Shown: one piece after another, positions 27,401 to 35,622 of the stretch
Layout of the letters: each line of letters starts with the position of its first letter
Position numbering within the stretch: the stretch's first letter is position 1
From: JAXLYE01 sp046351595
GTDB lineage: Bacteria; Myxococcota_A; Polyangia; Palsa-1104; JAEUJZ01
Length of the DNA: 64,000 nucleotides
Assembly (NCBI GenBank): GCA_046351595.1
Contig: JAXLYE010000001.1
Location: forward strand, 930,001-994,000
Direction of reading: 5' to 3'
Made by a program: the position numbers and the translations under genes
The notes under the pieces: model-generated
Told to the model about the DNA's origin: nothing
The model's input: the letters and a program-made list of their open reading frames with translations, nothing else
Database searches by the model: none

Positions 27401-30070
27401 CGCCAGCGACTGCGCGTAGGCGTCGTCGATCTCGGTGGTGCGCGTCGGCTGCGACTCCTCGCGCAGCTCGCCGAGCTGGGAGAGGGCCTGCGCCCGCGCC
27501 GCGCTCGACGGCAGGACCTCGGCCAGCTGCTCCAGCACCTCGAGCTGGCGGGGCACGTCGGCCTGCGCCCGGTACAGCCGCAGCAGGGCGCGCAGCGCCG
27601 GCACGTAGCCCGGCCGCGCCGCCAGCATCGCGCGGTAGACAGCGATGGCCTGCAGCGGCTGCTTGAGCTCCTGCTCGATCAGGTCCGCGAGCCGCGCCTG
27701 CAGGCTCAGGAGGCGCGCCTGGCCGTCGCTGGCCTCCTCGGGGCTGCGGTCGCGCGTGAGGTCCGCGGTCGCGACCTCGACCTGGGTGCGCAGCAGCCCC
27801 GCGAGCTCCTCGTGCCGGCCGCTGGTGCGCAGGAGCTGCTCGAGCGGCTCCAGCGCCAGCGGCTCGCCGGGACGGAGCCGCAGCACGTCCTCGTACAGCT
27901 TGGCCGCCTCCTGGGCCTGGCCCGCCGCGGTCGCGAGCTCGGCGCGGCGCAGGAGGTCCCACGGCCGCCGCTCGCTGACCCCGAGGCGATCCTCGGCATC
28001 GGCCAGCGCCGCGAGCGCCGTGCTCTCGGCCGCGGCGTCACCGGCCCGCCGCGACAGGGTCGCCGCCCGCCGCAGCAGCCGCAGGTCGTCGACCTGCTCC
28101 GCGACGAGCGTGCGCGACAGCGCCGCAGCCTTGTCGAGCTTGTTCAGCGGGCCGCGGTACAGCTCGACCAGGCTCTCGCGCAGGCGCCGCGACTCCATGC
28201 TCGACGACACCAGCCCGGTGCCGCCGGGCGCGAGCTTTGCGAGGCGCTCCTCGAGCAGCGCCGCCAGCTCGGCGTAGCGCTCGGTGCGCAGCAGCAGCTC
28301 CTCCAGCGAGTCGCTGATCAGGCCGCGCAAGATGCCCGCCGTCTCGCTGTCGCTGCTGTCGCCGAGCCGCGTCGCCGCCGCCTTGAGCAGCTCCTCCGCG
28401 CGCGCGGGCTCGCTGGTGCGCAGCACACACTGCGCCGCCAGAAGGGTCGCCTCGGCCGCCCACAGCGGGTCGCGCCGCTTCTCGCCGCCCGGCGCCTCGG
28501 CGATGCCGTCGCTGGCCAGCGCGGCCTCCGCGAGCAGCAGCCGCTCCAGCGCGCCCAGGTCCTGGCGCTGCAGGGCCCGCCGCTGGCGGCCGAGCAGCAG
28601 CAGGAAGTGCTGCGGCGCGCGCTCGCCGAGGGCGCGCTCGAGCTCATCGGCCTCGGCGTCCTGGCCGGCCTGGCGCAGCGCCAGCGCGCGCTTCAGCCAC
28701 AGGCCGATCGGCGGCGGGGCGTCCTCGCCCTGCGTCGCGCGCTCCTGCTCCTCGCGCTGCAGCAGCAGCTGCGCCACGTCGGCGTGCCGGCCGGCCAGCT
28801 CGGCCGCGGCGAGCAGCTCGGGCAGGAGCAGCGGATCGCCGGGCGAGCGCTGCTGCGCCTGGTCGAGGTACTGCCACGCCAGCTGCTGGTTGCTGAGCCG
28901 CTCGCGCGCCAGCGTCGCCTGCCGGCGGCGGATCGCGACCACCTGATCGAACAGCAGCGCCCGTCGCTGCGGCGTCGCGGGCTCGGCCTGCATCTCGAGG
29001 ATCTCGGCCTTGACGTCGAGCGCGGTCAGGCACTCGGGCACCCGCCCGGCCGCCGCGGTGATGCGCACGATCTCGTCGATGACGCGCGTCTGGTCGATGC
29101 CGGCGTCGTATGCCTCGTGCAGGTACGAGAGGACGCGGTCGATGCCCGAGCTGGTGCTGTTGTTGTCGGCGCGCAGGAACTCTTCCTCGATGCGCGCCAG
29201 CTCGATGAGCAGCGCCACGCGCCGCCCCGGCTCCTTGGTCGCCGCCGACAGGCCGCGGTAGACCGTCAGCAGCTCCTCGCTGGGCCGCCCGACCTGGCCG
29301 ACCTGGATGCCGTGCCCGTCGCGCCGCGTCAAAAGCTTCTCGAGCGCGGCCAGCGGTCCGAGCGCGCCCGGGTCGAGCTCGTGCGCGGTGCGGTAGCAGC
29401 TCACCGCCTCCTCGATGTCCTCGATGAGGTCCTCGAGGATGTGGCCCTTCTCGGTCCAGACCTCGGCGCGCTCCTGCTTGGTCGAGGCGTGGCGGGCCTC
29501 GAGATCCATGAGCTTGAGCAGGCTCGGCCAGAGGCTGCGGCGGTAATAGTTGCGGCGCAGGGCCCACAGGTTGGGGCGCAGCGCCGGGTCGGTCTGCAGC
29601 GACGTGGCAAAGCCGCGCACGACGTCGGCCTCGTCGGCCCCCGCGCGCTCCATCTGCACCGCGATCTCGTGCTGCAGCGCCGCCGCCTGCGGCCTGCTGG
29701 CCGCCCCCTCGTCGAGCAGGCGCTCGACCTGCTTCTCGTACAGGGTGATGCGGTCGCGCGGCGTCTCGTTGCGGCCGCGGCGCGTCACCACGTCGATCGG
29801 GTCGGCGGCGCCGGCCAGCGGCTCGTCCTCGGCGAGGATCGGCTCCGCGTCGAGGATCTCGATCACGTCGGCGCTGGTGTCGAGCAGGCGACCGGTGCCG
29901 GCCTCGCTGTCGGCGCCGACCTCCGCGGCCTCGAGCGCGGCGAGCACTGCGTCCGGAGAGTCGGGGGCCGCGCGCCGCCTGGCCGCAGCCGGGTCCCTGC
30001 CCGCGCCGCCCGCGCCCGCTGCCCCGTCGCTACCTTGTCTAAGCTCCGCAGGAGTTTCCGTCGAAGACAT
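24470..30070 (-). CDS. Giant TPR-repeat protein, paralogue (1,866 residues)
   Basis: The same architecture as the downstream gene: a short acidic disordered N-terminus (about 100 residues with VIEILDAEPILAEDEPL), then more than 1,450 residues of helical TPR-like repeats (for example AVSCYRTAHELDPGALGPLAALEKLL), then a C-terminal domain of about 250 residues (GTLPYVLFQGKEREACLLTGSNLVCGAAYAVPLSSLPPALYFRLARRLALLPD). No membrane segment or signal peptide is seen, so it is probably cytosolic. An ATG at 30070 follows a promoter about 140 bp upstream. The two genes give about 3,900 residues of TPR protein in one operon, and the shared C-terminal domain suggests tandem duplication. Confidence 0.87.
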   Translation of the reverse strand: MSSTETPAELRQGSDGAAGAGGAGRDPAAARRRAAPDSPDAVLAALEAAEVGADSEAGTGRLLDTSADVIEILDAEPILAEDEPLAGAADPIDVVTRRGRNETPRDRITLYEKQVERLLDEGAASRPQAAALQHEIAVQMERAGADEADVVRGFATSLQTDPALRPNLWALRRNYYRRSLWPSLLKLMDLEARHASTKQERAEVWTEKGHILEDLIEDIEEAVSCYRTAHELDPGALGPLAALEKLLTRRDGHGIQVGQVGRPSEELLTVYRGLSAATKEPGRRVALLIELARIEEEFLRADNNSTSSGIDRVLSYLHEAYDAGIDQTRVIDEIVRITAAAGRVPECLTALDVKAEILEMQAEPATPQRRALLFDQVVAIRRRQATLARERLSNQQLAWQYLDQAQQRSPGDPLLLPELLAAAELAGRHADVAQLLLQREEQERATQGEDAPPPIGLWLKRALALRQAGQDAEADELERALGERAPQHFLLLLGRQRRALQRQDLGALERLLLAEAALASDGIAEAPGGEKRRDPLWAAEATLLAAQCVLRTSEPARAEELLKAAATRLGDSSDSETAGILRGLISDSLEELLLRTERYAELAALLEERLAKLAPGGTGLVSSSMESRRLRESLVELYRGPLNKLDKAAALSRTLVAEQVDDLRLLRRAATLSRRAGDAAAESTALAALADAEDRLGVSERRPWDLLRRAELATAAGQAQEAAKLYEDVLRLRPGEPLALEPLEQLLRTSGRHEELAGLLRTQVEVATADLTRDRSPEEASDGQARLLSLQARLADLIEQELKQPLQAIAVYRAMLAARPGYVPALRALLRLYRAQADVPRQLEVLEQLAEVLPSSAARAQALSQLGELREESQPTRTTEIDDAYAQSLATVPLPSAAAAHAALGRLRVQMQKRSYGGLGEVYDALADSLDPDEPLAQPVAALLAEEAGALVACSATATSSSLERTEARLGRVSRELASLGGEAAAAFPEAAAQLGLTRVLLAQRREDAKQQGAALAQLATGLLARGGGEPQTVAAEMLLRAGLLGALSEDEPLQQAEAARRLLQAYRVLGDVPQVLVPLGDLLLDPALCEQLVRANDSAELLKLVRARQALCPEGEAADRVAFLLLEAEIHLMRTVEADEATRRAGCQGAAEAALRALALEPHSVHALLLLRQAAAPTEVELDPLRSEPRSDESKARLTSYALYTLRLAGELTDAETRADLYIEAAKILDRLGDGTGAAAALREALSHRPHDSTVFSRVHTLLQRYAEEKNDPRPLLELLNFWLAQPVAASEAEARGEAALRVQLLAQRAALHQAAGQLADAAADLHALLQIDPRHGLSHRKLAALYAQHGDVEAAVRHYEQFLQLDASPIEKLAAHQTVAELLGPHDPARAVGHAEQALALTQKQRAQRGEPPETPDAMAGEVALARQLFGLRTQLGQHQAAATALRELEASLPPGAAFQPVRQEVLLELASTQERHLGERPAAAASVEKVLSEAPTSLPALERLLQLAKDGGDAARATMALARAAQEARKQAAVLGRPDAELTDTALAALVQIYGWQGSKDAQAMAAQAHFAVSEALGKKVPRPAAPPPKAPQRSIGPPLRSAAFGPEARGVLTDVWAEIWEVASRVLSPELSTLGLHPREQLNRKEVPPAWSGVDQLAQRFGLGSSSGTLPYVLFQGKEREACLLTGSNLVCGAAYAVPLSSLPPALYFRLARRLALLPDRLGPVDSDGDDVLLFLAACCQLVQAPGPTLPSEIKGRLDERTRAVDRAISRKERNALKSMVPRLSVLSGEDGQAFVRGWQQAVRQGAALLALALGGDLAAALAETGAQLDGEGEASRLGRVLCAFSVSAELQLLRRELGLGE

Positions 30071-30498
30071 GCGCTCTCGCCACCATCGCAGAGAGTCCCG
30101 GCAGGCGCCCCGCTCGGTCGCTCAGTCCCCCAGCCGCTGAGCTTGAGGGACTGGACCGCTGCGGCCAAGGGCAGGCCCCTGCGCGATGCTCTTGTAAAGT
30201 TCGAGTTTTCAGTATCCGCAGTCACACAGGTAACTGTCAAAGCCAAAGGTCGGCGCTGGTCTAGCTGCGCTGCCGCTCACAGACGAGGTGCGTGCGCGAA
30301 CGGGGCTACCTGCCGCTGCGTCAGCTCCTGATACGCCAGGCCGCGCCCGCGCGCACCGGGTGCGGGTGTATGCTCGACGGGCAGAGCGTAGGTCTACGGA
30401 GCAACCGGCGGCGCCCGCACCGCGCCGGGTGTCTGGCCCCTTGCTCCGCTTGCGCACAGCCTGCGATTCCAGACCTATCAAGACCCGCTGCGAACCCC
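30071..30498. other. Divergent intergenic region, TPR operon and hemW
   Basis: 428 bp without a supported gene. The 30180-30245 part is distinctly AT-richer and carries the minus-strand promoter for the TPR operon. The hemW side is GC-rich; an open frame continues upstream of hemW to about 30292 but has no HemW homology and is treated as leader. Confidence 0.65.
30211..30240 (-). promoter_or_regulatory. Sigma-70-type promoter of the giant TPR operon
   Basis: A perfect -35 TTGACA (minus strand, 30240-30235) and a -10 GATACT (30216-30211) are separated by 18 bp in an AT-rich island. The predicted leader to the ATG at 30070 is about 135 nt. Confidence 0.55.
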
Positions 30499-31713
30499 AT
30501 GTTCGGCGTCTACATCCACTTCCCGTACTGCCAGCAGCGCTGTCCGTACTGCGACTTCGCGGTGGCGGTGCGGCAGAAGATCCCGCACGAGCGCTACCTG
30601 CGCGCGACCCGCGCCGAGCTCGCGGCCAAGGCCGCGCTGTTCCCCGACCGGCGCGCGGTGAGCGTCTACTTCGGCGGCGGCACCCCGTCGCTGTGGCGGC
30701 CGGACTGCGTGGCCGCGGCGCTCGCCGAGGTGCTGGCGGCCTTCCCGCCGGCCGCGGGCGCCCGCCCCGAGGTCACGCTGGAGTGCGACCCGCACGGCGT
30801 CTCCGACGAGCAACTGGCGGCGCTGCGGGCCGCGGGCATAAACCGCCTGTCGATCGGCGCCCAGTCGCTGCAGCCGCGCCACCTCGTGAGCCTCGGGCGG
30901 CAGCACCAGGCCGGCGACGTGCTCGATGTCGTCCGGCGGGCGCGCGCCTTGGGCTACGACAACCTCTCGCTCGACCTCATGATCGGCCTCATCGACCAGC
31001 GCCCCGACGAGCTCGACGACGATCTCGGCCGGCTCGTAGCGCTGCGGCCCGAGCACCTGTCGCTCTACCAGCTCACCGTCGAGCCGGGCACCGCGCTGGC
31101 GGCCCGGGTGCGGCGCGCCGAGGTGCAGCCGCCCGACGAGGGCGCGCAGGCCGACGCCTACGATCGGGTGCGCACCCTCCTCGCCGCCGCCGGCTACCTG
31201 CACTATGAGATCTCGAGCTTCGCCCGCCGCGATCCCGACGGCGGGCGCGACCTGCGCGCGGTCCACAACCGGCTGTACTGGACCTCGGGCGAGTACCTCG
31301 GCCTCGGCGTCGGCGCGCACTCGTTCCGAAGGCTCGACGGCGCTCGCGGCGGCGAGCGATTCGGCAACGACCGCGGCGTCGAGAGCTACCTCAAGCTCTG
31401 GGCGCCTCCCGACGCGGCGCCGCCCGCGAGCTTCTTGCCGTCAGAGTCCGCGCCCGGCCTCGGGCTCTACGAGCACCACGACCCCGAGGCGCTGGCGCGC
31501 GAGGCGCTGTGGCTCGGGCTGCGCGCCCTCGACGGGCTGTCGTGCGCGCGCTTCGCCGCGGTGCACGGCTACGACCCGCGGCAGCGCCACGCCGAGCCGC
31601 TGGCACGCCTCGCCGCGCGCGGGCTCCTGGCGCTGGACCCCGACGGCGATCGCCTGTGCCTGACGGCCCGCGGCGCGCTCTTCGCCGACGAGGTGGGCGC
31701 GTCGCTTTTGTGA
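30499..31713 (+). CDS. hemW: HemW-like radical SAM heme chaperone
   Basis: 404 residues. The protein starts MFGVYIHFPYCQQRCPYCDF, with the radical SAM cluster motif C11-x3-C15-x2-C18 followed by the HemW-type D/F residues. The glycine-rich SAM loop is YFGGGTPSLW, and the C-terminal HemW domain follows (ALWLGLRALDGLSCARF). HemW binds heme and delivers it to respiratory proteins; it was long annotated as oxygen-independent coproporphyrinogen oxidase. True HemN has a CxxxCxxCxC pattern with an extra Cys that is absent here (F20 instead), which favours HemW. The ATG at 30499 begins exactly at the conserved N-terminus. Convergent with holA, 15 bp apart. Confidence 0.92.
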   Translation: MFGVYIHFPYCQQRCPYCDFAVAVRQKIPHERYLRATRAELAAKAALFPDRRAVSVYFGGGTPSLWRPDCVAAALAEVLAAFPPAAGARPEVTLECDPHGVSDEQLAALRAAGINRLSIGAQSLQPRHLVSLGRQHQAGDVLDVVRRARALGYDNLSLDLMIGLIDQRPDELDDDLGRLVALRPEHLSLYQLTVEPGTALAARVRRAEVQPPDEGAQADAYDRVRTLLAAAGYLHYEISSFARRDPDGGRDLRAVHNRLYWTSGEYLGLGVGAHSFRRLDGARGGERFGNDRGVESYLKLWAPPDAAPPASFLPSESAPGLGLYEHHDPEALAREALWLGLRALDGLSCARFAAVHGYDPRQRHAEPLARLAARGLLALDPDGDRLCLTARGALFADEVGASLL

Positions 31714-31728
31714 GCTCGACCGGCGCGC

Positions 31729-32775
31729 TCAGGCCGCGGCCGCGGGCGCGCACAGCCGCAGCACCAGCTGCTCCATCAGCCGCTCGTCGTCGAGCTTGGA
31801 CAGCTTGAGCGCGCGGTCGACCTGGTAGATCGCCTCGTGCATGGCGGTGACGCGGCGCAGGCTCAGGCGGCGCGCCTGGTCGAGCAGCTTGGTCGCGACG
31901 AACGGCATGACCCCGAGCGCGCTCGCCACCTCGGCGGCACCGGCGCGGCCGCCGTGCCCGCCGTGGACCAGATCGCAGGTCTGCCACAGCTGACGCACGT
32001 GCCGCCCGAGCATCGCCAGGAGCCGCAGCGCCGGCTCGCGCTGCGCCAGCATGCCGCCGAGCAGGCTCAGCGCCTGTGCCCGATCGCCGGCCCCGACCGC
32101 GTCGATCAGCTCGAAGACCGAGTGCTGGCGCGTCGTCGCCACCACCTCTTCGACGTCGGAGATCTTGATCGGCTGCCCCTCGGCGACGTAGTTCGCCAGG
32201 CGCCCGAGCGCGTCGACGAGCTGGCCGAGGTCGGCGCCGATCTCGTCGGCCAGGCGCGCCGCGGCGCCGGGCTGCAGCTTGACCTTGAGGCGCCGCGCCT
32301 CGGACTCGACGAACGCCGGCAGCTGCCGCTCGCTGAGCGGCTCGAGCTTGAGCAACAGGCCCTGCTTCTTGATCTGCGTGAAGAAGCGCAGGCGCAGATC
32401 GGCCTTCTCGGCGACCAGGCACAGGCACGCCTCGGGCACCGGCGCCTCGGTGTACTTGCCGAGCTGCACCATCTCGGCGGCATCGAGCTCGTCGGCGTCG
32501 CGCACCAGCACCAGCCGCCGCCGCGCCATCATCGGCAGCGTGCGCGCCGCGGCCAGGATCTTCGACACCGGCGCGTCCTTGGCCTGGAACACGTCGTAGT
32601 TGAAGTCGCGCGTCGCCTGATCGAGCACCGCGGACTTCACCGCCTCGACGGCGCGGTTGACCAGGAACTGCTCCTTGCCGCACAGGTAGACGATCGGCGG
32701 CGGGCTGCCGCTCTGCAGCGCGCTGTACAGCGGCTCGAGGGGATCGGCGGTCTTTGACGCGGGCGAGTACGCCAT
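31729..32775 (-). CDS. holA: DNA polymerase III delta subunit
   Basis: 348 residues, the usual size. The clamp-loader wrench subunit that opens the beta sliding clamp. The N-terminal PIVYLCGKEQFLVNRAVEAVKSAVL and FNYDVFQAKDAPVSKILAAARTLPMMARRRLVLVRDAD are typical of HolA, with a degenerate nucleotide-binding fold lacking a P-loop as expected. The C-terminal collar region (SVFELIDAVGAGDRAQALSLLGGMLAQREPALRLLAMLGRHVRQLW) is intact. The gene is monocistronic here and convergent with hemW. Confidence 0.93.
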   Translation of the reverse strand: MAYSPASKTADPLEPLYSALQSGSPPPIVYLCGKEQFLVNRAVEAVKSAVLDQATRDFNYDVFQAKDAPVSKILAAARTLPMMARRRLVLVRDADELDAAEMVQLGKYTEAPVPEACLCLVAEKADLRLRFFTQIKKQGLLLKLEPLSERQLPAFVESEARRLKVKLQPGAAARLADEIGADLGQLVDALGRLANYVAEGQPIKISDVEEVVATTRQHSVFELIDAVGAGDRAQALSLLGGMLAQREPALRLLAMLGRHVRQLWQTCDLVHGGHGGRAGAAEVASALGVMPFVATKLLDQARRLSLRRVTAMHEAIYQVDRALKLSKLDDERLMEQLVLRLCAPAAAA

Positions 32776-32838
32776 GGCGCGGACTCTAGCGCGCGCCCGC
32801 GGGCCTGTCAGCGCCGGATTCCGGCCGCGCCCGCCGCG

Positions 32839-33252
32839 CTACATGCCCGACGGGCAGCACAGCAGGCAGCGCGCCGGCGTCAGCACCACCTGGCCGCCGA
32901 GGTCCGCGGTGCCGCCGTCGGCCGGGGCGGGCACGCTCAGGTCGGCGACGTCCGAGATGTTGTGGCACAGCGTCGAGGACACGGTGTCCGGGCAGACCCG
33001 GTACGTCGGCGCGCAGCTGTTGCTGTTGCCCGGGCAGGCCGTGACCTGGCCGTCGCCGGACAGGATGCCGCCGCTTTTGCACGCGGCGATCGGGTTGACG
33101 ACGCAGAAGCCGTCGCTGCAGGCGAGCCCGGTGGGGCACGAGCTGTCCGGCGCGCAGCGGTACAGCACCGCGCTCAGGTTCGGCGAGTAGCAGCCGAAAA
33201 GGAGGCTCACGAGCGCGCCGAGAAGGGGCGTGGTTGCACGAGCGGGCGCCAT
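32839..33252 (-). CDS. Small Cys-rich lipoprotein
   Basis: 137 residues. The signal sequence ends in a lipobox (SLLFGC, Cys about residue 21). The mature part carries at least twelve Cys, including CPTGLACSDGFCV, a spacing common in myxobacterial Cys-rich surface proteins, and ends CLLCCPSGM. Disulfide-rich and extracytoplasmic by inference; function unknown. The ATG at 33252 overlaps the stop of the upstream TPR protein gene (TGATG), so the two are coupled. Confidence 0.75.
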   Translation of the reverse strand: MAPARATTPLLGALVSLLFGCYSPNLSAVLYRCAPDSSCPTGLACSDGFCVVNPIAACKSGGILSGDGQVTACPGNSNSCAPTYRVCPDTVSSTLCHNISDVADLSVPAPADGGTADLGGQVVLTPARCLLCCPSGM

Positions 33253-34040
33253 CAGAACCTCCCGAGGACGAGCAGGCCGCCCGGCGTCGGCCGCAGCGCC
33301 AGCGTCAGGCTGTTCTGCCGCTGGTAGTAGTAGATGCCGGTCCAGGCGCCGCCGGCCGCCATCGCCACCAGGCCCAGCGTGTCGAGCACCAGGCCCGCCG
33401 TGTCGAGGCCGCGGCCCTTGGACTCGGTCGACGGCGTCCACGGCATGCCCTGGTTCGCCGGGTCCGAGACCGAGCGCGAGAAGGACAGCGCGCCGCCTCC
33501 CAGGCCGATGCCGAGGATCAGCACGCCGGCCCCGGAGCCGAGCAGGACCAGCGCCGGCGTCGGCGGCAGGTGCACGGGCTCCGTCGGCTTGGCCTTGCCC
33601 TCCTGCTGGATCGCCTCGGCGATGCGCAGGTCGTCGAGCTTGAGCTTGGCGGCGGCGACGTCGGGCGCGTTCGGGCACTCGGCGATGTAGGACTCGAGCA
33701 GCTTGACCGCCTCGCTGTACTGCTTGAGCTTGGCCGAGACGATCGCCAGGTTGACCAGGAAGTCAGGGGCCTTGGAGATATCGTAAGCCTGTTGAAAGTC
33801 CTGCTTCGCGCGCGGGTAATCTTTCGTATCAAAATAAATTACACCGCTATCGTAATAGCGCTCTGCCTTCTCCAGATCCTCGCGCGCGACGACGGCGCTC
33901 GAGCGGCACTCGTTCTCCTTGCGCTGTCGACGGTGACGGGTGCGCGCCTCGGCCTCGTCCGCGCCGCCGCCGAGGAGCGCGATCGAGAAGGCGACAGCCC
34001 AAGCCCCGACACCCCATGGCCGCAACCGTCTCGTATGCAT
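33252..34040 (-). CDS. Exported TPR protein with C-terminal membrane segments
   Basis: 262 residues. An N-terminal signal peptide (RRLRPWGVGAWAVAFSIALLGGGADEAEA) is followed by TPR-like repeats (AERYYDSGVIYFDTKDYPRAKQDFQQAYD, PDFLVNLAIVSAKLKQYSEAVKLLESYI). Two hydrophobic segments come later (PALVLLGSGAGVLILGIGLGGG and TAGLVLDTLGLVAMAAGGAWTGIYYY). This signal-TPR-two-TM layout recurs in myxobacterial envelope proteins; no specific function is known. The ATG at 34040 is chosen at the signal peptide start; an upstream in-frame ATG at 34082 would overlap the promoter. Confidence 0.75.
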   Translation of the reverse strand: MHTRRLRPWGVGAWAVAFSIALLGGGADEAEARTRHRRQRKENECRSSAVVAREDLEKAERYYDSGVIYFDTKDYPRAKQDFQQAYDISKAPDFLVNLAIVSAKLKQYSEAVKLLESYIAECPNAPDVAAAKLKLDDLRIAEAIQQEGKAKPTEPVHLPPTPALVLLGSGAGVLILGIGLGGGALSFSRSVSDPANQGMPWTPSTESKGRGLDTAGLVLDTLGLVAMAAGGAWTGIYYYQRQNSLTLALRPTPGGLLVLGRF

Positions 34041-34059
34041 AGGCCACCGCTGCACTGTT

Positions 34060-34093
34060 AAACACGCAGTATATGTCAGCATACGCGGTGTTT
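34060..34093 (-). promoter_or_regulatory. Inverted repeat over a -10 element before the TPR lipoprotein operon
   Basis: 13-bp arms AAACACGCAGTAT and ATACGCGGTGTTT (10 of 13 positions complementary) flank an 8-bp centre. The left arm contains TATACT on the minus strand (34073-34068), a good -10 about 28 bp before the ATG at 34040. The repeat looks like an operator over a promoter. No convincing -35 is seen. Confidence 0.45.
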
Positions 34094-34149
34094 AGAAGCG
34101 CGATGGTGCGGCAGCGGGGACGGCGGGCGCCCCGATCCTCCCGAGCCGG

Positions 34150-35622
34150 CTAGCGGTAGGGGCGGTCGCCCGAGGGCGGGCGCGGCGCAGCGGGCCGCTC
34201 GCGATCGCGGCGCAGCGGTGGGCGACCGTGCGGTGTCCGCTCGCGGGAGGCAGACGGCGAGCCCGACGGCGACCGGGCCGGTCTGGTGGTATCGCGACCC
34301 GCACCGCGCCGCGGCGGCTCGCCTCGCTCTGACTCCCAGCGCGGGCCCGCTCCCTCCTCACGCCGCGGCGGGCGGCGGGATGGCGTCCGATCTGTCGAAG
34401 GAGACGGCGAAGGAGACGGCGAAGGAGACGGCGACGGAGACGGAGACGGCGACGGCGACGGCGAGCGGGCCGGTCCGGTGTCGCGACCCGTACCGCGCCG
34501 CGGCTCGCCTCGCTCCGACTCCCAGCGCGGACCCGCGCCCTCCTCGCGCCGCGGCGGACGGCTCCGCGGCGGCTCGTCCCCCCAGGTCGCCTCCCGGCGC
34601 CTCGGCGCCTCGGCGCGCGGGTCGGCCTCGCCTCGTCGCGGTGCGCCCGTGCGCTGCGCCCCCGCGGCCGGACCGCGCCGAGGCGAGTCGCTCCGCTGCG
34701 CCTCGCGATCCGCTCGACCCGGCGCCCGGCCGGGCCGCTCGCCGCGCTCGGGCCTGTCGCCTCGCTCGGGCCGCTGGGTCCGCTGGGTCCGCTCAGGCCG
34801 CTGCGCTGTCCGCGCCTCGGCCTCTTCCCCGACGAGCGGCGGCAGGCCGACGCTCTGGCGCAGGGCGTGGATCTCGCGCGGGCGCAGCGGCCGGTGCTCG
34901 CCGGTGGACAGGTCGCCGAGCTCGAGCCCGGCGTACGAGATGCGGATCAGCTTGAGCAGCGAGCTGCCGATGGCCTCACACATGCGGTGGATCTGGCGGT
35001 TCTTGCCCTCGTGCAGGACGAAGCGCAGCCAGGTGTGCTTGCCCGTCGAGGACACCACGTCGACCTGGGCCGGCGACGAGTGCTCGACCAGCCCGGGCTT
35101 GTGCTGCACCGGCAGCGGCCGCCCCTCGCGATCGAGCGGGCGCGGCGGCGGCAGCGGCACCCCGGCGCGCAGCCGCCGCAGCTGATCGGCGGTGATCAGG
35201 CCGCGCAGCTTGGCGTCGTAGACCTTGGGCACGCCGCGGCTCGGGTGCATGAGCCCGTGCGCCAGGTCGCCGTCGTTGGTCAGGAGCAGCGCGCCCTCGG
35301 TGTTGTAGTCGAGACGGCCGACCGAGAACAGCCGGACGCTCGACGCCGGCAGGAGCTCGAACACCGTCTGCCGCCCCTCGGGATCCGCGGAGGTGGTGAC
35401 GTAGCCCTTGGGCTTGTTCAGAAGGAAGTAGGCCGGCGCCTCGCGCTCGACCGGCTTACCGTCGACGGTGACGCGGTCCGCGACCGGGTCGACCTTGGTC
35501 CCGAGCTCGCTGACGATGTTGCCGTTGACCGCGACGCGGCGGGCCACGATGAGCTCCTCGGCGTGGCGGCGCGAGGCGACGCCCGCCTTGGCGAGCATGA
35601 GCTGCAAGCGGATGCTGTTCAT
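34150..35622 (-). CDS. rluB: 23S rRNA pseudouridine synthase RluB-like, with long disordered tail
   Basis: 490 residues; the enzyme itself is about 260. An N-terminal S4 RNA-binding domain (RLQLMLAKAGVASRRHAEELI) is followed by the catalytic domain with D105 in VGRLDYNTEG, and KNRQIHRMCEAIG near the end, as in the RsuA/RluB/E/F family that modifies rRNA. From about residue 270 the tail is Arg/Pro/Glu-rich and contains two copies of an REEGAGPRWESERGEP unit separated by a pure Ser-Pro dipeptide run. The tail is probably disordered and basic. It is the third gene of scpA-scpB-rluB with a 4-bp overlap to scpB. RluB is more likely than RsuA from this synteny. Confidence 0.88.
   Translation of the reverse strand: MNSIRLQLMLAKAGVASRRHAEELIVARRVAVNGNIVSELGTKVDPVADRVTVDGKPVEREAPAYFLLNKPKGYVTTSADPEGRQTVFELLPASSVRLFSVGRLDYNTEGALLLTNDGDLAHGLMHPSRGVPKVYDAKLRGLITADQLRRLRAGVPLPPPRPLDREGRPLPVQHKPGLVEHSSPAQVDVVSSTGKHTWLRFVLHEGKNRQIHRMCEAIGSSLLKLIRISYAGLELGDLSTGEHRPLRPREIHALRQSVGLPPLVGEEAEARTAQRPERTQRTQRPERGDRPERGERPGRAPGRADREAQRSDSPRRGPAAGAQRTGAPRRGEADPRAEAPRRREATWGDEPPRSRPPRREEGAGPRWESERGEPRRGTGRDTGPARSPSPSPSPSPSPSPSPSPSPSPSTDRTPSRRPPRREEGAGPRWESERGEPPRRGAGRDTTRPARSPSGSPSASRERTPHGRPPLRRDRERPAAPRPPSGDRPYR

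Noticed and set aside
23384..30331. A 2,315-residue open frame on the plus strand
   Set aside because: It is opposite the two TPR genes and made of Arg/Leu/Gln repeats. The minus-strand frames have TPR structure and a good ribosome site.
30292..30498. Upstream extension of HemW
   Set aside because: The added residues have no homology and the radical SAM motif sits at residue 11 from the ATG at 30499, as in other HemW proteins.
34380..34480. GGAGAC/GGCGAC repeat run as a mobile or CRISPR-like element
   Set aside because: It is an in-frame low-complexity run encoding Ser-Pro in the RluB tail, with no spacers or termini.
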